Origin: Roseiarcus sp963833955
Lineage (GTDB): Bacteria > Pseudomonadota > Alphaproteobacteria > Rhizobiales > Beijerinckiaceae
Assembly: GCA_963833955.1 (NCBI GenBank)
Contig: CAWHZY010000006.1
Span: forward strand, 1-64,000
DNA length: 64,000 nucleotides
Direction of reading: 5' to 3'
Shown: piece after piece, positions 36,078 through 43,142 of the stretch
How positions within the stretch are numbered: the first letter of the stretch is position 1
Layout: every line of letters starts with the position of its first letter
Position numbers and translations under genes: made by a program
Notes under the pieces: model-generated
Told to the model about the DNA's origin: nothing
Seen by the model: the letters and a program-made list of their open reading frames with translations, nothing else
The model's database searches: none

Positions 36078-36675
36078 TTAACCGGCGATGCGCCTCAGAG
36101 CGTCGAAAGCGGCCCTGAAGTTCTTCTCAGGCCCGGAATCGTTTCCCGCCAGCCAGGCCTCGACCGCCAGTTTCAGAATGCCGATGGCGGTCGCCGCCGT
36201 CACCCGGCACGCCGTATCGATCTCGGGCAAACTCTTGCGATCCGCCAGGGCTTTCGCCAGCGCCCGCTCCACCTGCTCGTACTTCGCCTGTTCGCCGGCG
36301 CTGAGCGCGGGCGTGTCGCGGATCAGCCGGCTCAAGTCTCGCGTCTGCGTCGATCCATAGCGCGTGGCCGTGTCGATCAGCACGTTCTCGACCATTTCGA
36401 GAAGCAACTCCGTCGCCGGCCGCTGGCCGATGGCTTCAGCGATGATTTTGGGGAAGTCGGCTCTGGCCGAGAGGACGATCTCCTCCTTCGAATTCAAAAT
36501 AGTGGAACAGGCTGCGACGCGAGACGCCGGCGGCCTCGGCGATATCGTCCAGGGTCGTCGTCTCGAAACCGCGCTCCAAAAACAGGCGAATGGCCTCGGC
36601 CTGAATCCGGGCATGGGTCTCCGTGCGCTTGCGCTCACGCAGGCCGGCCGGGATTTGTTTTTGCACTGGTTGCAT
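36078..36675 (-). CDS. TetR/AcrR family regulator; frame broken near 36494
   Basis: This protein has about 198 residues. It starts MQPVQKQIPAGLRERKRTE with AIRLFLERGFETTTLDDIA and VSRRSLFHYF, a complete helix-turn-helix. At 36489-36498 one extra base moves the frame. Without it the chain reads HYFNSKEEIVLSARADFP and continues to the stop at 36078. It is divergent from the SDR at 36913. A duplicated 14-bp element overlaps its start codon and is probably its operator. It ends 26 bp from the small secreted protein gene, tail to tail. Confidence 0.85.
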
Positions 36676-36691
36676 TATTGCACTGTTTGCA
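36661..36691. promoter_or_regulatory. Two 14-bp direct repeats at the TetR start codon
   Basis: TTGCACTGGTTGCA (36661-36674) and TTGCACTGTTTGCA (36678-36691) differ at one base and are offset by 17 bp. They overlap the ATG of the TetR gene (36675-36673) and face the divergent SDR gene, consistent with autoregulatory operators. Confidence 0.6.
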
Positions 36692-36912
36692 GTATTACGC
36701 GTTCCAGCAGCATTCTTCCACGCAATTCCAAGCGCAAGGATAGCAAACGTGGCGACCTGGACCACCAGCAATATTCCCAACGGATCCCAGGGTCGCCGCC
36801 GAATTGCGGCTGCCTCGGAACGGCCTTCGGGCGTCGCTTTTCAGTAGACCCGCCAACGCTGCGGCGCTCGCGGCGGCGCCATCGAACGCATATTCACCAG
36901 GAGAAAAAAAGC

Positions 36913-37743
36913 ATGGCTCAGTCAAAAGTGTGGTTCGTCACCGGAGCGTCGCGCGGGTTCGGGCGCATCTGGACGGAAGCAGCGCTCGAGCGCGGCGACA
37001 AAGTCGCGGCGACCGCTCGCCACTCCCAGGCGCTCGATGATCTTGTCGCGACCTACGGCAACTCCGTGCTGGCCCTGCCGCTCGAGGTGACCGATCGCGA
37101 CGCGGCATTCGAGGCGGTCGCCCGAGCGCACCGGCATTTCGGTCGCCTCGACGTGATCCTCTGCAATGCAGGCTACGGCTACATGGGCGCCATCGAAGAA
37201 GCCGTGGCGGCCGAGGCCGAGGCGAATTTCGACACCAACGTGTTCGGAACGCTGTCCGTGATCCAGGCGGCTCTGCCGCTGTTACGCGCTCAAAGCAGCG
37301 GCCACATCCTCACAGTGTCGAGCATTGGCGGCGTCATTGGTTTTCCCACGGGCGGGATCTACGTGGCGACCAAATTCGCGGTGGAGGGAATGACCGAGGC
37401 CCTCGCCGGCGAAGTCGCGAGCTTCGGCATCAAGGTGACGATCATCGAACCGGGGAGCTTTTCCACAGGGTTCAGGTCTTCGATGAAGGCTGCGCCGGCC
37501 ATGGCGGAATACGAGGCTGTGCGGCAGGCTGTCTTGAGCGCGTTCAAGCCGGAAATGTCCGGCGATCCGCAGGCGACAGCGGCCGCGATCCTGAAGGTGG
37601 TTGACGCGGATAAACCCCCGCTTCGCCTTCTGCTCGGCGTGGGTCCGCTCCCCATGATCAAAAAGCTCTACGAAGAGCGGCTCGGCGCCTGGGACCAATG
37701 GGCCGAAGTGTCGAACGCCGCCCAGGGCCATCGCGCCGCCTAG
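36913..37743 (+). CDS. SDR family oxidoreductase
   Basis: This 276-residue short-chain dehydrogenase has VTGASRGFGRIWTEAAL for the cofactor, LCNAGYGYMG, a Ser in TVSSIGGVIGF and YVATK for catalysis. ATG 36913 follows AGGAG by ten bases. The frame is open for 550 bp upstream, but that part is antisense to the TetR gene. It is divergent from that TetR gene, which is likely its repressor. Members with this sequence pattern reduce ketones or aldehydes. The substrate is unknown. Confidence 0.92.
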   Translation: MAQSKVWFVTGASRGFGRIWTEAALERGDKVAATARHSQALDDLVATYGNSVLALPLEVTDRDAAFEAVARAHRHFGRLDVILCNAGYGYMGAIEEAVAAEAEANFDTNVFGTLSVIQAALPLLRAQSSGHILTVSSIGGVIGFPTGGIYVATKFAVEGMTEALAGEVASFGIKVTIIEPGSFSTGFRSSMKAAPAMAEYEAVRQAVLSAFKPEMSGDPQATAAAILKVVDADKPPLRLLLGVGPLPMIKKLYEERLGAWDQWAEVSNAAQGHRAA

Positions 37744-37805
37744 GGCAAATTGTATTTGGGCCGACCCGGCCCTTGTATCCGCGCCCGATAGCCCGTCATG
37801 AGACC

Positions 37806-37824
37806 GGCGTTCTTTAAGAACGCC
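37806..37824. terminator. Palindrome downstream of the SDR gene
   Basis: GGCGTTCTT, one base and AAGAACGCC form a perfect inverted repeat 63 bp past the SDR stop. It could be an operator or a weak hairpin. There is no T-run, so terminator function is uncertain. Confidence 0.35.
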
Positions 37825-38197
37825 GTTTGGAGCGCGGCCGACGCGGTCAGCGACCGCGCCGACAGCGCCCAACTCGACGGAATTGCGGTCTGCTCTCAGG
37901 CTCCCACGCACCCGCGCGCCACACGGGCTCCCGGACCTCCGCCCTTCGGGGGGCGTCGTGTCCAACTCGTCCACGAACTTATCGTCGTCTCGCGGCGCCT
38001 TTCGACCGAGCCATCTCCCCGAGGGGACGGGCTCAAAGCCGAGGTCTTTCTCATGGGCCATGGAGGAGGCCGGTGCGGTCTCCGCGTTTGCGCTTCAAGG
38101 GAAGCCGCCGCCTGGGCGCTTTGATCGGCTTATACAATCTCTCGCGTGTACAACTGGGGTTGTGCACCCCCAGCGCCGAGCGCGCCGCCGCCGGCCT

Positions 38198-38248
38198 GTG
38201 GATAGCTCCGCCACCATATGTGTCTAGCCAAAAGATGCCTGTGGAAAG
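38198..38248 (-). promoter_or_regulatory. Two DnaA-box-like 9-mers
   Basis: TGTGGATAG (38198-38206) is one mismatch, and TGTGGAAAG (38240-38248) two mismatches, from the inverted DnaA box TGTGGATAA. They lie 30-80 bp after an imperfect palindrome (GTGTACAAC / GTTGTGCAC, 38146-38167). One mismatch is a weak criterion on its own. Confidence 0.3.
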
Positions 38249-38480
38249 ATTTGGAGGTCGGCCTGCATTCTCCCGCGAATGCGAGTGCAATCGGCCGGTC
38301 GCAAACGGCAAGAGGCTTCAACGGCGGGCCGGCCCAGCAATTTCTTTGCAAAAACAGAAATTCATGCTATGGATTACAGATCGCCCGACTGGGGCGGCCC
38401 CAAGCCGTCTGGCCGGGACGGCGGCGGCGCCTCGGGCCACGCGCCGGGACGGCATGGAGAGGATTTTGAGTCATACCAGG

Positions 38481-38582
38481 ACTCGATGATCGGAACCGAC
38501 CATCGCCTTATAGCCGAAGCGCGAATGCGCGCCCGCGCCGTTGCGCGGGTTTGAGCGCGATGAGTCGCGCTCAAATAGAATT
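38481..38582. repeat. 102-bp multi-hairpin repeat R2, copy a
   Basis: It runs from ACTCGATGATCGG to CTCAAATAGAATT. Three fold-back units are visible: CGATGATCGG with the mirrored CCATCG, GCGCGCCCGCG/CGTTGCGCGGG, and a perfect 10-bp stem TTGAGCGCGA-TGAG-TCGCGCTCAA. The last could serve as a terminator hairpin, since T-rich sequence follows. Copy b lies at 46943-47044 with the same length and about four changes. Confidence 0.9.
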
Positions 38583-38658
38583 TTTATTGGGGGTGAGAGG
38601 AGCCAGGATTACTTTACTTGAATCGGGTATAAATCATTGAAAAGGCTCGTTTCGAAAA

Positions 38659-38730
38659 AATAAACGTCAGTAAATGACAGCAAATTTACTAACGTTTACT
38701 TACGTTTATTGACGTTTATGGCCGTTTATT
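38659..38730. repeat. 10-bp-periodic AT-rich array with a 17-bp inverted repeat
   Basis: ACGTTTA starts at 38692, 38702 and 38712, and CCGTTTA at 38722, exactly 10 bp apart. A left arm (AATAAACGTCAGTAAAT, 38659-38675) is the inverted match (15 of 17) of ATTTACTAACGTTTACT (38684-38700) across an 8-bp spacer. The surrounding 150 bp are strikingly AT-rich for this genome. It may bind a protein that contacts one face of the helix, such as a replication or partition factor. Assignment as an origin is only inference. Confidence 0.6.
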
Positions 38731-38796
38731 TGCGCGGATTCTGACGCCGGTCGACTTGCGCCTTGCATGCGTCTTGCCCTGGCGCGAGGGGAATGG

Positions 38797-38957
38797 GCCA
38801 GGGCAGGCTGCGTATTGATGAAATCGTCATCGCGAGGAGCAAAGCGACGCGGCGATCCAGGAGTCGCAGGAGCGCCCTTCGTCCCCTGGATTGCTTCCCC
38901 CCGGGTCCCAACGCCCGGGGGTCGCAATGACGATCGCGGTTCGGGCCAAATGCAGTT
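38797..38957. repeat. Dispersed palindromic repeat R1, copy c
   Basis: About 160 bp just downstream of the pyrD stop. The core GTCATCGCGAGG to GTCGCAATGAC (38826-38931) and both flanks (CCAGGGCAGGC and GCCAAATGCAGTTT) match copy a (4449-4606) in the opposite orientation at about nine of ten positions. Confidence 0.9.
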
Positions 38958-38961
38958 TGGG

Positions 38962-40056
38962 CTAGGTCGCGCGGGCGTCGGCCTCGGCGCTCGAGCGTTC
39001 CCGCCGAGCCCAGGCGGTCGCCTGGGCGCCGACCAGTTCGCCGATCCGGTTCAGCTTGCGGGACTCGACCGCGCGGGCGAGACCCTCGAGGATCTCCCGG
39101 ACGATTCCCTGCCCCTTAAGGGCGAGGCCGGTATAGAACTGCACCAGGTTCGCGCCCGCCTCGATCTTCGCCAGCGCCGTCTCGGCATCCTCGACCCCGC
39201 CGCAGCCGATGAGCGGCATCGCCCCGCCGGTCAGGAGAAAGGCGCGGGCCAGGAGCCGCGTCGACGGCTCGAACAGCGGGCGCCCGGACAAACCGCCGCT
39301 TTCGCCGCGATTTCTCGAGGTCAGGCTGGCTGGCCGCGCGACCGTGGTGTTCGAGACGATGAGGCCGTCGATGCGACGGGTGAGCGCCGTGGCGACGATG
39401 TCCTCGAGCCCGCGAGCGTCGAGATCGGGCGCGATCTTGAGCATCAGCGGGCGGCGCGGCTCGGTCTCGTCGCGGGCTTCGACGACCCGCGCGATCAGAT
39501 CGTCGAGCGCCTCGCGCCGCTGCAAGTCGCGCAATCCCGGCGTATTGGGCGACGAGATGTTGATGGTCAGATAGTCGGCGAGCGGCGCGAAGGTCCTGAC
39601 GCCGAGCGCATAATCCTCGACGCGGTCGGCCGCATCCTTGTTGGCGCCGAGATTGACCCCGATGAGGCCGGGCGGCCGCCGTTCGAGCCGCGCCCGGGCC
39701 CGCTCGAAGCCTTCATTGTTGAAGCCATAGCGGTTGATGACCGCGGCGTCCTCCGGCAAGCGGAACAGCCGCGGGCGGGCGTTGCCTCCTTGAGGCCGCG
39801 GCGTCAGCGTGCCGACCTCGACAAAGCCGAAACCGAGCCTGAGCATGGCGCCCGGAACCTCGGCGTTCTTGTCGAAGCCGGCCGCGAGCCCAAGCGGATT
39901 GGGGAATTTCAGCCCGAGGACCTCGACCGCGAGGCGCGGATCGGAAGACGGCGCCTGGGCCGGCGGCGCGATCTTCAACCCGTTGATCGCCGCTCGATGG
40001 GCCGTCTCCGCCGGCAGGCGTCTGAGAACCGGGCCGGCGACTTTGGCCAACCTCAT
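38962..40056 (-). CDS. pyrD: Dihydroorotate dehydrogenase (quinone), class 2
   Basis: This 364-residue membrane-associated FMN enzyme oxidises dihydroorotate to orotate with quinone in pyrimidine synthesis. Typical segments are NPLGLAAGFDKNAEVPGAML, GFGFVEVGTLTPRPQGGN, NISSPNTPGLRDLQ (with the catalytic Ser that marks class 2) and IGCGGVEDAE near the phosphate site. Start ATG 40056 overlaps the stop of the DUF952 gene (ATGA), a pair commonly seen in Hyphomicrobiales. Repeat R1 copy c follows directly. Confidence 0.96.
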   Translation of the reverse strand: MRLAKVAGPVLRRLPAETAHRAAINGLKIAPPAQAPSSDPRLAVEVLGLKFPNPLGLAAGFDKNAEVPGAMLRLGFGFVEVGTLTPRPQGGNARPRLFRLPEDAAVINRYGFNNEGFERARARLERRPPGLIGVNLGANKDAADRVEDYALGVRTFAPLADYLTINISSPNTPGLRDLQRREALDDLIARVVEARDETEPRRPLMLKIAPDLDARGLEDIVATALTRRIDGLIVSNTTVARPASLTSRNRGESGGLSGRPLFEPSTRLLARAFLLTGGAMPLIGCGGVEDAETALAKIEAGANLVQFYTGLALKGQGIVREILEGLARAVESRKLNRIGELVGAQATAWARRERSSAEADARAT

Positions 40057-40394
40057 GGCTCAAGGCTCCCGAACACGTGGCGCCCGTCCGGACCGAGCGG
40101 CAAGGGACGCGACCAGACGACGGCGCTCATCGGCAGGACGCCATAAAGGTGAGGAAAGAGCGCGCCGCCCCGCGACGGCTCCCAGCGCAAGTCGTCGCCC
40201 AAGGCTTCCGCGTCAATTGCGGCCAGGGTCAAATCGCCTCGGCCGGCGAACCATTTGGCCGCCGTCTCCGGCGCCTGCTCCGCGGTCGAGAAATGGATGA
40301 AGCCGTCGGCGCGATCGATCGCCGCGCCCGTGAAGACGCCGGCCGCCTGGGCTTCGGCCCATTCCTCGGTGGCGACGATCTTATAGACAATCAT
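40053..40394 (-). CDS. DUF952 family protein
   Basis: This 113-residue small cytosolic protein begins MIVYKIVATEEWAEAQAAG and contains DGFIHFSTAEQAPETAAKWF, the core of DUF952, a family of uncharacterised proteins with resemblance to ADP-ribosyl-binding or transferase folds only by weak proposals. ATG 40394 is chosen from family starts. The frame is open further upstream. Translationally coupled to pyrD. Confidence 0.88.
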   Translation of the reverse strand: MIVYKIVATEEWAEAQAAGVFTGAAIDRADGFIHFSTAEQAPETAAKWFAGRGDLTLAAIDAEALGDDLRWEPSRGGALFPHLYGVLPMSAVVWSRPLPLGPDGRHVFGSLEP

Positions 40395-40506
40395 TCTCAA
40401 CCGGGGCCGCCGCAAAAGCGCCTCACGCGTCATGGTCGACGGCATGGGCTCATGCGAAGGACGACCCTCCATTCCTTCAGCTGCCCGTGGGCAGATCCGG
40501 ATTCGC

Positions 40507-42009
40507 TCACTCTTGGAGCATCCGTTTCAAAAGCTCAAGTTCCTCACGCAAGATGGTGTCGGTCTGCGACAGAGCCTCAATCTTGCGCACCGCATGCAGC
40601 ACCGTGGTGTGGTCACGGCCGCCGAACCGTCGGCCGATTTCCGGCAACGAGCGCAGGGTGAGGATCTTGGCGAGGAACATCGCCACCTGGCGCGGCTTGA
40701 CGACGGCGGCGGTGCGCCGCGAGGAGAGGATGTCGGCGCGCGAGACGCTGTAGTGGCTCGCGACCAGCTTCTGGATATCCTCGATCTTCACCCGCTTGAG
40801 CTCATGCGTGCGGATGAGGTCGCGGATCGCGGTCTCCGCCGTCTCGACCGTCAGCGCTGGCCCCGTCGGCGTAAAGTGCGCCCGCAGCCGATTGACCGCG
40901 CCTTCGAGATCGCGGCCGTTCGAGCGAATGGCGCGCGCGACAAAGGCGAGAACGTTGGGCGAAACGTCGAAATGGGTCTCCTCCGCGCGCGCAGCGGCGA
41001 CGCGCGCCTCCAAAATCTTCAGCCGCAAGGGTTCGTCAAGCGCGCCGATCTCGACGCAAAGGCCGACGCTGAGGCGCGAGCGTATGCGCTCATCGAGCAA
41101 TTCCAGATCGTTCGGAGGGCGATCGGCGGCGACGATCACCTCGCGCCCCGCGTCGAGCAACGCATTGAGCGCGTGACCGAATTCGGCCTGGATGTTTTTC
41201 CCCTGCAGGAACTGCGCGTCGTCGAAGATGAGGAGGTCGATCCCGCGCAGCCGCTCCTTGAAGGCGATCGCCGTCTGAGACTGGAGCGCGGCGACGAAGC
41301 CGTACATGAATTTCTCGGCGGTCAGATAGATGACCGAACGCCCTTGTTGTGCGGCGGTATGGGCGACGGCCTGCAAAAGGTGGGTTTTGCCGAGGCCGAC
41401 GGCCGAATGCAGGTAGAGCGGGCAAAAGGCCGGCGTCCCGCCCCGGCTGGGGTTGGCGACGCGCTGCACGGCGTTAAAGGCGAGCTCATTCGACCGCCCA
41501 ACCTGAAAAGTGGCGAAGGTCAACCGCCGATCAAGGGGAGACCCGGTCAAGGCGTCGCCGACCCGAGGCGCGTCAGGCGCTCGGTTGGACGGCCGGCGAT
41601 CGGCCGCGGCGCGATCGACCGAGAGCTCCGGCGGTGGCTTAGGCGTCGCCTTGGCGGGAGAGGCGCAGTCGGGCAGCGGACCTCCGGTCAGTGGCGCGAG
41701 CGCCGCCGACGAGCGCACGGAAATAAGGATTTGCCCGACCGGGCCGACTTCGGCGTTGAGCGCCGAGGCCACATGTCCGGCGTAATGGGTGACGATCCAG
41801 CTCTTGAGGAAGCGTGTCGGAACGGACAGCCGGGCCTGCCCCGATCCGACCAACTCCAGATTGAGGCTCCCGAACCAGCTGTTGAAGACGGCATCGCCGA
41901 CCTCCGCTCGCAAGCGATCGCAGCAGCGTCGCCAGGCTTCGCCGAAAGGAGGACCGCCGGAGCCGCCATGGTCAAAGCGATCCGGATTGGGTTCGTCGTA
42001 CATATCCAT
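40507..42009 (-). CDS. dnaA: Chromosomal replication initiator protein DnaA
   Basis: This 500-residue AAA+ initiator binds DnaA boxes and melts the origin. Domain I begins near WRRCCDRLRAEVGDAVFNSW, and domain II is a Pro/Ala-rich linker (about 115-165). Domain III has Walker A GLGKTHLLQA, Walker B LLIFDDAQFL and sensor elements in DERIRSRLSVGL. Domain IV ends with the signature GGRDHTTVLHAVRKI. ATG 42009 (MDMYDEPNPDRF) is preferred over upstream open sequence. dnaN and recF are not adjacent. A rhodanese gene lies 72 bp upstream. Confidence 0.96.
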   Translation of the reverse strand: MDMYDEPNPDRFDHGGSGGPPFGEAWRRCCDRLRAEVGDAVFNSWFGSLNLELVGSGQARLSVPTRFLKSWIVTHYAGHVASALNAEVGPVGQILISVRSSAALAPLTGGPLPDCASPAKATPKPPPELSVDRAAADRRPSNRAPDAPRVGDALTGSPLDRRLTFATFQVGRSNELAFNAVQRVANPSRGGTPAFCPLYLHSAVGLGKTHLLQAVAHTAAQQGRSVIYLTAEKFMYGFVAALQSQTAIAFKERLRGIDLLIFDDAQFLQGKNIQAEFGHALNALLDAGREVIVAADRPPNDLELLDERIRSRLSVGLCVEIGALDEPLRLKILEARVAAARAEETHFDVSPNVLAFVARAIRSNGRDLEGAVNRLRAHFTPTGPALTVETAETAIRDLIRTHELKRVKIEDIQKLVASHYSVSRADILSSRRTAAVVKPRQVAMFLAKILTLRSLPEIGRRFGGRDHTTVLHAVRKIEALSQTDTILREELELLKRMLQE

Positions 42010-42080
42010 AGTCGTGTCTCGGGCGTTGGGTGGACAGCCGACGTTGCGGCGATGCCGTGGAACGGGACTTGCTCGACGCT

Positions 42081-42527
42081 TTACGTCTGCGTCCAGGGCA
42101 ATCCACCCGCCTTCCACCCGCTAACCACCCCTCTTCGGCGCGAGTCGTCCAGCGCGCCTTCGAATCCGTCCGACACATTGAAACAAGGCGACCATCCCGC
42201 GCCGGTCATCGCGGTCGCAGCGTGGCGCGACCGCGCGCCTGAACGGCACAAGAACACAAGCGAAGCGCCGCGCCCCACGCCCTCCGACTCGAGCACCGCT
42301 TCAAGTCGAGCGGCGAAGTTGGCGTCGACCGCCATAGAAGGATAGCTTTGCCATTCCAAGAACAATGGCGTCTTACCGAGCGCGTGAATGTCCGGCGTCC
42401 CGACGTAAGTCCACTCCGCCTGAGTTCGGACATCGATGAGAACCGACGTTGAATCGCCCTTGAGCAGTGCATAGGCGTCGACAGCGAGAATATCTCCAGC
42501 ATATCCAAGGAAGTTCTGATAAGACAT
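42081..42527 (-). CDS. Single-domain rhodanese-like protein
   Basis: This 148-residue protein has DVRTQAEWTYVGTPDI at the substrate-side loop and the catalytic Cys in FLCRSGARSRHAA. It would move sulfane sulfur to a thiol or cyanide-type acceptor. ATG 42527 (MSYQNFLGYAGD) follows GGGAGAGG. It lies just upstream of dnaA on the same strand. Confidence 0.9.
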   Translation of the reverse strand: MSYQNFLGYAGDILAVDAYALLKGDSTSVLIDVRTQAEWTYVGTPDIHALGKTPLFLEWQSYPSMAVDANFAARLEAVLESEGVGRGASLVFLCRSGARSRHAATAMTGAGWSPCFNVSDGFEGALDDSRRRGVVSGWKAGGLPWTQT

Positions 42528-43142
42528 TGCCTCTCCCTCCGCAGCCCACACTGCGGATTTACCTTGGGTTCAATCTATTCCTGAAAGTGGGCCAACAAAA
42601 AAGTCAGCGCCAATTTTTCGCCCAAACCCGACGCGACCGCCCTGTATCCAACTCTTGCGCTGAGCTTCTATTCTTACAGTCTACTTACGATTACCTGCTC
42701 ATAGGCGCCAGACGAGGTCGCAATTTCTCTCGTTTCTTGCTGTTGTTAAGATTATGGCACGGGCAGGCCGACGACGCAACCTTACTTCCGGGACCAAGGT
42801 GCGCCCTCAGGGCGACGGAAGTGGACAAATATTGAACAATCTTACTCGGTTTTAATGCAAAGGCTTGATTCAAGAGACAAGATCGCGGGTGGGTTGTAAT
42901 CCGCGGTCGTCAAATTGCCGCGCTCAAGAAAACTCGCGCCGTTCGAATCGGCGTGACCGGATTGACCGCTGACCCGAACCAGACTGTGCTTGGCGATTAA
43001 AGGTTTGGCAATTATGAATTTTTTGTGAGCGACTGACGACAGCCGCCGGCGTCGTTAATTCGTTGCAAAATTGTTATGTGTCATCTCAGCGTCAGATTGA
43101 CATCGCCCCGCGCGCCAAGACGCCACGCGCGAGGCGATTGAA
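42528..43142. other. 615-bp intergenic region
   Basis: It is less G+C-rich than its neighbours, especially at 42830-42880 and 43000-43080. It should hold the promoter for the rhodanese-dnaA genes. No supported gene, repeat or DnaA box was found. Confidence 0.5.

Larger units (their letters stand above)
37744..38480. other. Non-coding stretch after the SDR gene
   Basis: About 740 bp without a gene I can support. It holds a perfect palindrome at 37806-37824, an imperfect palindrome at 38146-38167 and two DnaA-box-like 9-mers at 38198 and 38240. Short open frames exist (for example 38375-38554, MDYRSPDWGG...), but they run into repeat R2 and show no family similarity that I recognise. Confidence 0.5.

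Noticed and set aside
37282..38061. A minus-strand open frame starting MAHEKDLGFEP
   Set aside because: It runs into the antisense of the SDR gene and shows no recognisable family.
38198..38248. The two DnaA-box-like 9-mers as proof of oriC
   Set aside because: One and two mismatches are expected by chance at this rate. They are kept only as weak support for the array at 38659.
38375..38554. A 59-codon plus-strand frame (MDYRSPDWGG...)
   Set aside because: Half of it lies in repeat R2, whose second copy has no such gene, and no ribosome-binding site is clear.
40432..42345. A plus-strand open frame of over 630 codons opposite dnaA
   Set aside because: Antisense of a clear dnaA. The sequence is Arg/Gly/Asp-rich with no domain.
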